64,000 nucleotides of DNA, from NCBI RefSeq assembly GCF_018130245.1, contig NZ_JAFCKP010000001.1, positions 992,001-1,056,000 on the forward strand. The letters are read 5' to 3'. This document shows positions 7,944-16,602 of the stretch, one piece after another (the stretch's first letter is position 1; each line of letters starts with the position of its first letter). A model generated the notes under the pieces. The model had not been told where the DNA came from. It worked only from the letters and a program-made list of their open reading frames with translations, and made no database searches. The stretch is from Bradyrhizobium sp. SZCCT0231. Its GTDB lineage: Bacteria; Pseudomonadota; Alphaproteobacteria; Rhizobiales; Xanthobacteraceae. A program made the position numbers and the translations under genes.

Positions 7944-9668
7944 CTAAGGGCCCGGAAGGTGAGATATCCAAGCTGCCGTTGTGGCGGGGTGACCGACCAG
8001 CGAACGCCGATCCTTTACGTACGCGACGGGAACACCGAAGCGCTCGATCGTGCTGACGATCTTGCCATCGAGATCCCGATCGCAGTCCATGTGCGTCGGC
8101 GCGATGAAGAATTCGGATTGATTCCAATCCGGCTTAAAGTCCCAGCGCAGCTGTGGGAGCGTGACCGCGCGCTCGAAAGACACGCGCTCGCCGCACACAG
8201 CCACGGAATAAACCTGTGCCGGATCGATCAGCGGCCCGGTGTCCCTGACAAAAGTCTCAAGCCGATTGACCGCCTCGGGCATGCTGTTGAACCAGTAGTC
8301 GAGGTCGTAGCGCCGGAAGGCGCCGGCCAAGCCGCCGGCCAGGGGGTTGTAGTAGAGGTTCTCGTAAGGATGCAGCCTGAACAGGACGCTGGCGTCCCAC
8401 ATGAGGAATGCACCGAGCACCGCCACCCCGGAGGACGCCACAATCCGGCGTCGGGGCTCGACAATTGCAAGAACCCTGTCGAGCCCGATGCCGGCCAGCA
8501 CCGCCAGCGGCGGAATGACGAAGAGAAAGTGGCGCATGCCAGTGAAAGCCGGTCCGCGGAAGATAACCTGACAGGCGAGTGGAGTGACTATCGTCAACGA
8601 TAAGAGCGCGACGTCTCTCTGCTGTCGGGCCAGATTCGCGCGTAGTCGCGCGAGCGTCGCAACGACGGCTATCGCTGCTCCGGCGAGCGTTAGGAGCGGC
8701 ACCCGGATCAGGATATACATCGGGATAAAGGCGCGCGGCACCTCGCCCATCCTGTAGATGCTGCCAGCAAAATAGGTGCGGATCTGGTATTGATAATCGG
8801 AGAACGCGAGCAAGCCTCGGATCGGATTGAGCGGCGACAGTGCCGACCAGGGCCAGGCGATGATCATGACCAGATAGGCCACTACCACCGCGGGCAGCAT
8901 GCAAATCCCGGCAGTTGCCGCATCGCGCCAGCGCACGCCTATGGCCTTGGACCGTGGTCCATACAGGACTGCGGCAAAGCCGATATAGATGACGATCAAC
9001 AGGCCGAGGACTCTCAGGCCGAGGGCTGCTCCAGCAAGAAGGCCGAGCGACAGAATCTGCCTCGGGGACGGTGACGACATCTGTTGGCCGATGCGGATCA
9101 AAACCAGCATTGCGCCCATCATGGCCGCCGCAAACGGAATGTCCTTGGTGTGGTTGAACATGGCACCGTACCACGGGCCACAAAGCGCGAGGCTCGATGC
9201 TGCTAGCAGGCCTGCACGCGGACCAGCGATGAGCCGGGCGGTCGCCGCTGTCGCTGCGATCCCGCTGATCCCGATCAGCGCACACAGGATATGCCGTAGA
9301 TCGAATGCATCGATCGGAATGAGCTGCGCCAGCGCCACTGCAACGATGTCGAACAGGCCGCCATAGAGATAAAGGTTGTCTAGGCCGAAGACATTGCGAT
9401 TTCTCAAGCCGCTCTGGTAGTAGTCGAGGATCAGCTTGCCGTACTGATGCTGCACGACCTCGTCGTTGGAGACCGCGTAGTCCCTGAACGTGCACAGGGC
9501 AAGGATGATCAACACCGCAATGAGCACAAGCGTAGTTCGATCAAAGGTATTCGACGGCAACCACCTGCCGGACCCATTGGATCGAAAATCTGATAGAACC
9601 GCCGTGCCAAGAGTAGGGCCAACCGGACGGTGCGATTCGGGCGGCATTGATCGGCGTGCACTCGTCAT
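7944..9668 (-). CDS. GT39/ArnT-like polyprenyl-linked glycosyltransferase
   Basis: Multi-pass inner-membrane protein of the GT-C fold, which transfers sugars from polyprenyl-phosphate donors to acceptors on the periplasmic side. Of 574 residues, the first membrane helix is at about 46-61. It is followed by a periplasmic loop with the acidic pair D69-E70 (SNDEVVQ), the position of the catalytic acid in PMT/ArnT enzymes. About ten further hydrophobic segments follow, then a soluble C-terminal tail of about 130 residues. The ATG overlaps the stop of the upstream OpgC gene (ATGA), so the two are co-translated. The frame stays open upstream, but that part is not membrane-protein-like. The acceptor is unknown; the pairing with OpgC suggests a periplasmic glucan or other envelope glycan. 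Confidence 0.72.
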   Translation of the reverse strand: MTSARRSMPPESHRPVGPTLGTAVLSDFRSNGSGRWLPSNTFDRTTLVLIAVLIILALCTFRDYAVSNDEVVQHQYGKLILDYYQSGLRNRNVFGLDNLYLYGGLFDIVAVALAQLIPIDAFDLRHILCALIGISGIAATAATARLIAGPRAGLLAASSLALCGPWYGAMFNHTKDIPFAAAMMGAMLVLIRIGQQMSSPSPRQILSLGLLAGAALGLRVLGLLIVIYIGFAAVLYGPRSKAIGVRWRDAATAGICMLPAVVVAYLVMIIAWPWSALSPLNPIRGLLAFSDYQYQIRTYFAGSIYRMGEVPRAFIPMYILIRVPLLTLAGAAIAVVATLARLRANLARQQRDVALLSLTIVTPLACQVIFRGPAFTGMRHFLFVIPPLAVLAGIGLDRVLAIVEPRRRIVASSGVAVLGAFLMWDASVLFRLHPYENLYYNPLAGGLAGAFRRYDLDYWFNSMPEAVNRLETFVRDTGPLIDPAQVYSVAVCGERVSFERAVTLPQLRWDFKPDWNQSEFFIAPTHMDCDRDLDGKIVSTIERFGVPVAYVKDRRSLVGHPATTAAWISHLPGP

Positions 9669-10939
9669 GCGGAATGCACCGCCGCAGGCCCATGCCGGCG
9701 CGCCGCTGCGCCGAGGGCGCGCTGGTACCAGGTGAAGAGCAGTGCCACACCGCACGTGATCAGGATGCCGATCACGCCGACCGCGACATGAACGGCCAAA
9801 CCTGCGGACGTTTCCATCAGCAGCGCGTAGCCGGTAAAGGATAGCGCAACACCGAGCGAAAAGATCTGCAGCGAATATTGTCCGCACAGGATCAGTGGCT
9901 GAACCCACGGCGATTCCAGTCCCCGCCATCCGTTCGGAACGAACCGCAAGGCTACGATGGCCAAGGCGAGGAAATGGACGAAGCGAAGGATATCGAGATC
10001 CGTCTTGTCGATCGGATAGATGAACCTGAACAGCCAGGACGGCATGAACTGCTCCAGCTGTGGAAAATGCCAGGTCAGCGTCACAAAGAAGCAGGCCAGG
10101 AGATAGCCGATGGCAGCCCAAAAGACGGCGCGCAAATTCATCAGGGGCGAGAGTCTCTTGCTTCCGCCGAGCGCACACCAGGCGCCGAACACGAACAGGA
10201 GCTGCCATGCGAAGGGGTTGAACGACCAGAAACCGGCGGGATAGGCCGAAAGATGCAGATCGTAGCGTAGGGTGAGCGCATAGAGCGCCACCGAAAGGAT
10301 CAGCGGAAGAGCGGTCCACCACTTGGCCAGCAGTAAGACCAGCGGCAACGCAAGCATCAGAACCACATAGAGCGGCAGAATATCCATGTTGAGCGGCCGA
10401 AAGCGCAGGAGCAGGGTCTGAATCATTGCCGGGCCCGGGTTGCCAAAGAATTCCGTGACTTCCATCTCCTTCATGTAGAACGGCGTTCCGGTGAGGCGGG
10501 TGACCAGTGCTACTTCGGCAATCAGGACACAGAACAGCAAGATATGGGCACAATAGATCTGCCACGCTCGTCGTAGGATACGCGCGCTTCCGATGACGAA
10601 GCCCCCTTCGAACATGGTCCGGCCATAGACGAGTGCAGCGGTGAAGCCGGAGATGAAGATAAATATCTCAGCAGCGTCACTGAATCCGTAGTTTCGTATC
10701 GTCAACCAGGCCAGAACATCGGGCGAGACGTGATCAATGAAGATCAGCCACAATGCGAGACCACGAAACAGGTCAAGCCGCAGCTCTCGATGACCCGCCG
10801 GGATTGAGAACACCGGTCCCCTCGATACCGCGGATTTCGACGGGAGCCGCTCGTGCGTCGCTGCTGAACCGGACGAGTCAGGCTCAGGATGACCTCCTGA
10901 AACGTTGAGCGACTCTCTCGAGAAAAAATCGATCTGCAT
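9665..10939 (-). CDS. OpgC-domain membrane acyltransferase (copy 2)
   Basis: Polytopic inner-membrane protein of the OpgC family, known for adding succinyl groups to osmoregulated periplasmic glucans. The hallmark N-terminal block RLDLFRGLALWLIFIDH is present (residues 54-70), with the predicted catalytic His at 70. About ten membrane segments follow, including IYPIDKTDLDILRFVHFLAL, which is shared with the second copy about 1 kb upstream. 424 residues from the chosen ATG; a longer open frame upstream encodes Arg/Cys-rich sequence unlike the family. It overlaps the glycosyltransferase gene by four bases. The two OpgC copies differ clearly in sequence, so they are old paralogues, perhaps with different acyl donors. 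Confidence 0.85.
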   Translation of the reverse strand: MQIDFFSRESLNVSGGHPEPDSSGSAATHERLPSKSAVSRGPVFSIPAGHRELRLDLFRGLALWLIFIDHVSPDVLAWLTIRNYGFSDAAEIFIFISGFTAALVYGRTMFEGGFVIGSARILRRAWQIYCAHILLFCVLIAEVALVTRLTGTPFYMKEMEVTEFFGNPGPAMIQTLLLRFRPLNMDILPLYVVLMLALPLVLLLAKWWTALPLILSVALYALTLRYDLHLSAYPAGFWSFNPFAWQLLFVFGAWCALGGSKRLSPLMNLRAVFWAAIGYLLACFFVTLTWHFPQLEQFMPSWLFRFIYPIDKTDLDILRFVHFLALAIVALRFVPNGWRGLESPWVQPLILCGQYSLQIFSLGVALSFTGYALLMETSAGLAVHVAVGVIGILITCGVALLFTWYQRALGAAARRHGPAAVHSA

Positions 10940-10989
10940 GGAACGGTGGTGATAAAGGGCGGATGGAGAGATTTGAACGAAATGTCGCG

Positions 10990-11376
10990 CTAAAGATCTC
11001 CGCGTCCCAGGACTTTCCTGCCCGCCGCGGCTTGGGACATCGCATCCTTGCAAGGCCCGCTCACCTCTGCCATGTGAGCCTTTATGCACGCTCTGATGCC
11101 GCCGGTGCCTGGCACAATGCCGGCACACAGGTTCGCAACATCAGGCTTGCAGACTTTCCCGCTCACCGCGACTGTGAGCAATCGCTCCTCGCAGGTTGGC
11201 GACAAGTCGGTCAAATGCGATCTTATACAGGCCTTGATCCGGCCTTCGCCGGGCTGAATGCCGGCGCACAGTGTCTTGATATCGCCGGCGCAGGGCTTGC
11301 CCGTCACCTGGGCCACGGCGAGAGAGCTTGAAAGCAGTGATATCAGTATGACAAGTCCGGATCGCATTCCTGGCAT
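10990..11376 (-). CDS. Secreted Cys-rich repeat protein
   Basis: A signal peptide (about residues 1-23, ending AVAQ) precedes two tandem repeats of about 40 residues, each with four cysteines in the pattern GKxCxxDxxxLCAGIxPGxG then IxACIxxH then C. This pattern matches the Cys-rich (Golgi apparatus protein 1/FGFR-binding) repeat found singly or in pairs in bacteria. At 128 residues it is a small periplasmic or secreted protein, probably disulfide-bonded. GGAG sits seven bases before the ATG. It lies between two glucan-modification-type genes on the same strand. Molecular role is unknown. Confidence 0.72.
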   Translation of the reverse strand: MPGMRSGLVILISLLSSSLAVAQVTGKPCAGDIKTLCAGIQPGEGRIKACIRSHLTDLSPTCEERLLTVAVSGKVCKPDVANLCAGIVPGTGGIRACIKAHMAEVSGPCKDAMSQAAAGRKVLGRGDL

Positions 11377-11443
11377 CTTGGATCTCCTTAGATTGGCTCT
11401 GTGAGATTCAGAAAGCGAGCCGATTGGAGCTGATCAAAGGGTG

Positions 11444-11932
11444 CTAGAGCTTGTGTCCCTTCTGACGCAGCGCGTCGGTCAGGCGCTGCTTCAGTTCGTC
11501 GCCCGCCCTGCGGCTCACATCCTGGGCGATCTGTGCACTCTGCTGCGCGAACATATCCGATTTTTCCAGCAGCTTCTGTCCGACCGGCTGGGCATAGAAG
11601 GCCTCGATCTGGCGCAGCTCATTGATGGTGAAATTGCTGGCGTAAACGGTCGCCATCTGGTCGATCATTGAATTGACGAACGGCGCGTAGATGTCAGAGC
11701 CCATCGCTGTCATCGCGTCATAGTCGCGCTCGATCTCCGGCCTGTCCTGCGACAGCACACGCCTCAGGCCGAGCAGAAGGTGGGGCAGGAGCGCGCGGTA
11801 TTGATCCGCAAGCTTCATGGTGATCACGAGCTTTCGTGCCTCGGTCATCGCGTCAGGCGAAGGCGCCTGGGCTCGTGCACTGCACGCCAGAATCAGGACG
11901 GCACCCGCAATCGCTAACAAACGTCTGGACAT
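11444..11932 (-). CDS. DUF2059 secreted protein
   Basis: A signal peptide (about residues 1-22) is followed by a helical domain of the DUF2059 type, with the hallmark ending FYAQPVGQKLLEK and preceding NFTINELRQIEAF. 162 residues. The inner ATG was chosen because GGAGG lies five bases before it; an ATG four codons earlier is possible. These proteins are periplasmic and of unknown function. The gene sits directly downstream of an OpgC gene with a short gap, so it probably shares its transcript. Confidence 0.78.
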   Translation of the reverse strand: MSRRLLAIAGAVLILACSARAQAPSPDAMTEARKLVITMKLADQYRALLPHLLLGLRRVLSQDRPEIERDYDAMTAMGSDIYAPFVNSMIDQMATVYASNFTINELRQIEAFYAQPVGQKLLEKSDMFAQQSAQIAQDVSRRAGDELKQRLTDALRQKGHKL

Positions 11933-11973
11933 GCGTACCTCCATGACAAGTCACCGCGCAAGGCAAGTCATTG

Positions 11974-13191
11974 TCAACGGCTCGCGGGCGCCGCGGCGAC
12001 CCTGGCTTCCTTTCTGCTTTCAAGTGCGGTTTCGGTCTCCTCAGTCTCAAGCACATGCACGAACAGGTCAGGTACCTTGGCGGCCCGCTCGAGCACCCAT
12101 GCGACGGCGATCTGGATGACGATGCCAAGGATGGAGACGGCAAGCTGCTGCGCAAAACCGTTGGTGTATTGGGTCAAGATCCAATGCGCGGCGAACGACA
12201 GGAACACGCCAATACAGAAGATCGGCAGCGAATGCTTGCCACACAGGACGACGGGATACATCCATTTTGGGCTTAGCGTCCTCCATTTGAGCGGGACATA
12301 GTAGGTCACCCACGTCGCCAGCGCCAAGAAGTGCGTGAAGCGCAGCATGTCGAGATTGGTTTTGTCGATTGGATAGATCAATTTGATCATCCATTTCGGG
12401 ATCAGGGCTTCGATCGCATGAATGTGCCAGCTCATGACGATGAAGAATGAGAACGCGATCCACACCAGCGCGATCGCCATGACAGGAGGGGACCAGACCC
12501 ATTTCGCGATCTTCGCGATCTGGCCGACGCCGCACCAGGCCGCTGAAACGAACATCAGCTGCCAGCAGAACGGGTTGAAATACCAGGTCGTTCCGGGCGG
12601 ATAGGACGCGATATTCCAATCGAACCAACGGGACAGCACGTAGAGTACTGCCGAGCCCAACAGCGTGAGGTTCGGCCGGCGCGTCAGGCACCACACGATG
12701 AAGGGCGCGGCCAAGATCAGCGTGATGTAGAGCGGCAGCACGTCGAGATTGACCGGCTTGTATTTCAGCAGAATCGCTTGGCCGATCAGCTCATCCGGAT
12801 GCTGCAGGAAGTTGAAGACGTTGAATTCATGCTCGTACATTGGATTGTCGAACCGCCGCGTGGTTCGCGCAATCTGGGCGGTGAAGATCAAGAAAAGCAT
12901 GATGTGGGCGACATACAGTTCGGCGGCGCGCTTCCATAGGCGTTTCAGCGCCGCAGCGAAGAGGCCGCCCGCAACGACTGGTCCATAGATGAAACCGACG
13001 AGATAGCCGGAGATGAAGACGAAGAATTCGGCGGCGTCGCTGAACCCGTAATTGCGCAACGTCAACCAGGAGACGACATCGTGCGGGATGTGATCGAGAA
13101 AGATCATCCACAGGCCGATGCCGCGGAAGAGATCGAGCCGAAAGTCCCGCTCGATCGGCTTGGTGAGGGCTGGCGAAAACTGGTTGGCCAT
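11974..13191 (-). CDS. OpgC-domain membrane acyltransferase (copy 1)
   Basis: Second OpgC-family protein, 405 residues, with the hallmark RLDLFRGIGLWMIFLDH (18-34), about ten membrane segments, and IYPIDKTNLDMLRFTHFLAL matching the same block in the other copy. A strong ribosome-binding site (GGAGGAAAC) directly precedes the ATG. The C-terminal tail is charged and cytoplasmic (ETEETETALESRKEAR). Expected to act on periplasmic glucans or a related envelope polysaccharide. It lies in a minus-strand series with the sulfatase upstream and DUF2059 downstream. Presence of two OpgC proteins in one locus suggests two distinct substitutions or substrates. Confidence 0.87.
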   Translation of the reverse strand: MANQFSPALTKPIERDFRLDLFRGIGLWMIFLDHIPHDVVSWLTLRNYGFSDAAEFFVFISGYLVGFIYGPVVAGGLFAAALKRLWKRAAELYVAHIMLFLIFTAQIARTTRRFDNPMYEHEFNVFNFLQHPDELIGQAILLKYKPVNLDVLPLYITLILAAPFIVWCLTRRPNLTLLGSAVLYVLSRWFDWNIASYPPGTTWYFNPFCWQLMFVSAAWCGVGQIAKIAKWVWSPPVMAIALVWIAFSFFIVMSWHIHAIEALIPKWMIKLIYPIDKTNLDMLRFTHFLALATWVTYYVPLKWRTLSPKWMYPVVLCGKHSLPIFCIGVFLSFAAHWILTQYTNGFAQQLAVSILGIVIQIAVAWVLERAAKVPDLFVHVLETEETETALESRKEARVAAAPASR

Positions 13192-13267
13192 GTTTCCTCC
13201 ATCTTGGTAGCGGCTCGGGTCGGACTGAGCTGATCGAAGCCTGCTCGCGATCCAGACTTCGCCTGGC

Positions 13268-15052
13268 TTACAGGTCGATTCTCTCGATGCTCCACTCGAT
13301 CAAAGGTATTTTCGGCATCTCGCGTCCGTCGTCTACGCCGATCTCTGCCTTGATCATTCGTTCGAGCTTGTCGCTCATTGCGGCGATGAGCTCGCCATTG
13401 CTGGCTCTATCGATGGCGAGATTCTGCATCTCGTCGGGATCGTTCTTGAGGTCGAACAACTCCACATCGTTGTGCTCATAAAGCTCATTGACGTTATTGG
13501 GGCGATTGCGCTCTCCCGGAGCGAAATAGCGGGTGAGCTTGTAGCGACCGTCGAACGTTGAACGCAGGCTGCCGCGCTTCTTCATGTTGGGCTTGAAGCC
13601 GTGCTTGAGCAGCGCCAACGCGGGCCTCTTGCCTGCGGCGCGCGCTTCCGCAACGACCTGCCATAGGGTGCTGTCATTGGCGCCAAGCCCGCTGTAGGTG
13701 AACAGGACGGCTTCGCGCAGAGCGTGAACATCGGCCGCACCCGGGTTCGTGAGCACTTTGGTCATGTCTTTGCCCGGCAAGGCTCGTCCTGCGATCTCGC
13801 CGGACTTCTCCGGCGGCACTCCCGCGATCGACAGCAGCGTGGGCACAACGTCAATGTGCCCCGTCAGGGCTCGGCAATCCTGTCCGCCTCTCACATCGGG
13901 ATGCACCATGTAGAAGGGAAGGTGAATGGTCTCCTCGTAGGCGAACGGTCCCTTTCCGTGCAAACCATGCGCTCCGGCCATCTCTCCGTGGTCCGATGTG
14001 AAACAGACGACGGTGTTTTCCGTCAGCCCGAGCGCATCCAGCTCCTGCAGGACTCGATCGACCTGCAAGTCAACCGAACGGATGCAATTGGCGTAGTAAT
14101 CGTGGAAACGACGCCAGCGCTCTTGTTCCGGCGGGATATGCCCGAGCACGTAGTCCCATATCTTCAGGAACTCGCCGTGGGCCTTCGGGCGTCCCGGCGC
14201 GTCGAGAGGCTCGTTGATATTCTTTGGCAGCGTGACGTCCCAAGTGGCCTTGAAGAGCTGGTGCGCGGGTGCGCGCGCCGCATGCTTGAGCAGAGTTCCG
14301 GTGTCTTGAATCGTCTCTCCGGGAGCATCGGTATTGAAGTACATGACATCATGCGGATTCACCAGGCTCACGAACAGAGCCCAAGGCTTGTCGTCATCGG
14401 TAAGTGGACGTCCATTGCGCCGCAGCCATGTAATGGCACTGCTCGCGATCAAGGGGTCGAACTGATAGCCGCCGAGGGTGTGGCCGATGATGTCGCCGGG
14501 CGAGAAGTAGTCGGAGAAGCCGTACTCGTCCATTTCCTTCGTGAACAGCCGGTCTGGGTCTTCGCTGTCGAACTTGCGGTTCAGGTGCCATTTGCCCTTG
14601 TACGCCGTGTAGTAGCCGGCCTTCCGCAACATGTGCCCAATTGTTGGAATCCTGACGGACAGGCTTTTCACCCATGGCACGTCGCAATTCTCGAACATCC
14701 GGTTGTCGGGCGTTTGCAGCCCGGTTAGCAGGACGGCACGCGAGGAAGTACACATCACCGCGGGGCAATAGTGCTTATGAAACGTCACGCCCGTTTTCTG
14801 AAAGCGTTCATGGGCGGGAAGCGACAGGCCCGGCGCCCAGTTTGTGCTGTAGCGCTCCTGGTCCGTGAAGATGAAGAGGATATTGGGTTTGCGCCGCTCG
14901 TTAGCCTGCTTGCGGGGCAGATCGGCCTGCGCCGTACGTTGCAATGCGGCCTTAGATGACGCTCCTGCGCCACTGGAAACGGCGGCCGATACAGTCAAAC
15001 CCAGGAATTCACGCCTCGAACTGTCTCGAGCATTCCTGCTGCCACCGGTCAT
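13268..15052 (-). CDS. Tat-exported sulfatase (type I, FGly-dependent)
   Basis: Periplasmic sulfate-ester hydrolase of the alkaline-phosphatase superfamily, 594 residues. The twin-arginine signal SSRREFLGL lies near the start. The metal-binding beginning is NILFIFTDQ, with Asp-Gln instead of the commoner Asp-Asp. The nucleophile motif is C101-T-S-S-R105 followed by AVLLTG, where Cys is converted to formylglycine. The second metal site reads FTSDHGEMAGAHG. These features place it with choline-sulfatase or arylsulfatase-like enzymes, but the substrate cannot be fixed. The ATG was preferred over a TTG two codons earlier. It heads a minus-strand run and is divergent from an AraC regulator, the most likely controller. 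Confidence 0.87.
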   Translation of the reverse strand: MTGGSRNARDSSRREFLGLTVSAAVSSGAGASSKAALQRTAQADLPRKQANERRKPNILFIFTDQERYSTNWAPGLSLPAHERFQKTGVTFHKHYCPAVMCTSSRAVLLTGLQTPDNRMFENCDVPWVKSLSVRIPTIGHMLRKAGYYTAYKGKWHLNRKFDSEDPDRLFTKEMDEYGFSDYFSPGDIIGHTLGGYQFDPLIASSAITWLRRNGRPLTDDDKPWALFVSLVNPHDVMYFNTDAPGETIQDTGTLLKHAARAPAHQLFKATWDVTLPKNINEPLDAPGRPKAHGEFLKIWDYVLGHIPPEQERWRRFHDYYANCIRSVDLQVDRVLQELDALGLTENTVVCFTSDHGEMAGAHGLHGKGPFAYEETIHLPFYMVHPDVRGGQDCRALTGHIDVVPTLLSIAGVPPEKSGEIAGRALPGKDMTKVLTNPGAADVHALREAVLFTYSGLGANDSTLWQVVAEARAAGKRPALALLKHGFKPNMKKRGSLRSTFDGRYKLTRYFAPGERNRPNNVNELYEHNDVELFDLKNDPDEMQNLAIDRASNGELIAAMSDKLERMIKAEIGVDDGREMPKIPLIEWSIERIDL

Positions 15053-15433
15053 GTGCAATCCCCGAAAGCAAACAAGCTAAAGCCGTCAAATATCGAACTC
15101 AAACAAACGTGGGGCCGACTGGCTACTCAAATTGCGCAATCAACGGAGCATTGGCAGCGTTGTGAGGACTAAGGAGTCGCCGTATCTAAATACCGTTCTC
15201 ATCCTCTCGCACGGACGGCACCTCTGTACGACTCTGCGAACGTCGGAGATCGACGCCAGGCCACAGGTGACCTGTCTTCGGCGCTTCCGGGCGCCACGAT
15301 CCTCGAAAAAGGTATTCGGGAGGCTGCGGCAGCACGTAAGTAGTTATCCGGAGTATCCGCTCACCACTGACGAGCCTAGATTTTATCGATGACCGCCTCG
15401 GTCCCTTTTTGAGCATTCAATTGGGGAGGGTAC
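15053..15433. promoter_or_regulatory. Divergent promoter region between sulfatase and AraC regulator
   Basis: About 380 bases less GC-rich than the flanks and without a convincing gene. It must hold the promoters of the sulfatase (leftward) and the araC-type gene (rightward). I could not identify a clear direct-repeat AraC site by eye. The right edge carries a strong ribosome-binding site (GGGGAGGG) for the regulator. Confidence 0.5.
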
Positions 15434-16429
15434 ATGGTCGGCAACGCGACGTCGGATCTGGCTGCTCCGCTGCATGCGTTTCGGCACGTGCAGACGGACG
15501 ACCTTTCCAAGCTTGAACAGGCGGTTCGTCGCTATTACGCGGAAGCAAAATTCGAAATCCACAGCGCGAGAAAGCTCAACGCAGTTGCCAATCGTTGTCA
15601 GCTTCGCGATATCGGCTTGGCGTACAGCAGACTTGGGACGCGAGTGCGCATCGAGATTCCGAATTTCAACGCTTATGCAATGTTGTTTGCACACAGAGGG
15701 AACGCAGCTGCGCGTGTGGGCCGGAACGAGATCGAGATCGTCGCCAATGGAGGGTTGATCGCCTCTGTATCGGAGCCCGTGCGATTGGACTATGGCGACG
15801 AATTCGAACACCTCCTTCTTAGTATCGCGCCCAAAGCTCTGGAGGAAAAGCTTGAGGCCTTGATCGGAATGGCCGCAAGCGACCGGATTAGGTTCGAGCC
15901 GCATGCTGATTTTCGGCGGCGAGAGACGGAGAAGCTCAGGCAGCTCTTCAGGCTCTTGGTTGAGCATCTGGAGTCATCGAGTGCCGATCCGGGCCCGATA
16001 GCATTGGCAGAGCTCGAGCAGGCTGTTGTAGTTTCCTTTCTGTTCGCCAACACCAGCAACTACAGTCTGCGCCTTCATCGCTATCCTCAATTGGCGGCTT
16101 CGTGGCAGGTTCGTCGCGCCGAAGCTTACATCGAAGCCAACTGGGACCAGCCGCTCACCGTCGAAGCACTTGCGCTGGTCGCGGGCGTTAGCGCGCGGAC
16201 GCTCTTCCATTCATTTCGAAAAAGTCGCGGCTACTCGCCAATGGAGTTCGTGAAGCGTATTCGACTGAATCACGCCAGAAGGATGCTGCAGAAAGCGGAC
16301 TTCTCGACATCGGTGACGACGGTGGCTTTCGCTTGCGGGTTTGGAAACTTGGGGCATTTCTCTGGTTATTACCGGCGAGCATTCGGTGAGATGCCATCCG
16401 CGACATTACGAAACGGCTCGAAGGGGTAG
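15434..16429 (+). CDS. AraC-family transcriptional regulator
   Basis: 331 residues: an N-terminal sensing domain of about 200 residues of the cupin-like AraC-binding type, then a C-terminal pair of helix-turn-helix motifs (about 230-325). The recognisable core is LTVEALALVAGVSARTLFHSFRKSRGYSPMEFVKRIRL, here cited as LTVEALALVAGVSARTLFH followed by VAFACGFGNLGHFSGYYRRAFG. The start is fixed by GGGGAGGG four bases before the ATG. Divergently arranged with the sulfatase gene, so it likely activates sulfatase and perhaps the downstream OpgC series in response to a small molecule. A short GGCGG-TTCTT-CCGCC hairpin lies just after the stop. Confidence 0.88.
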   Translation: MVGNATSDLAAPLHAFRHVQTDDLSKLEQAVRRYYAEAKFEIHSARKLNAVANRCQLRDIGLAYSRLGTRVRIEIPNFNAYAMLFAHRGNAAARVGRNEIEIVANGGLIASVSEPVRLDYGDEFEHLLLSIAPKALEEKLEALIGMAASDRIRFEPHADFRRRETEKLRQLFRLLVEHLESSSADPGPIALAELEQAVVVSFLFANTSNYSLRLHRYPQLAASWQVRRAEAYIEANWDQPLTVEALALVAGVSARTLFHSFRKSRGYSPMEFVKRIRLNHARRMLQKADFSTSVTTVAFACGFGNLGHFSGYYRRAFGEMPSATLRNGSKG

Positions 16430-16602
16430 CGGCCTGGCGGTTCTTCCGCCGCACGCAGTTGGGGGCGCCGAGGATCGAGCGCGTCGCCAGCGAGCGGGAG
16501 TCGAATTCCATGCGGCCCAGAAACCATCCCACCGCGAGTTGATCGGATAGTGCCTGGGCCGTTGCTTATGTGCGCGGCCACACATGAGGCAGCGCAAGCT
16601 TG

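Noticed and set aside
16436-16450. GGCGG-TTCTT-CCGCC hairpin after the araC-type gene as a terminator
   Set aside because: Only five base pairs and no T run, too weak to call a terminator.
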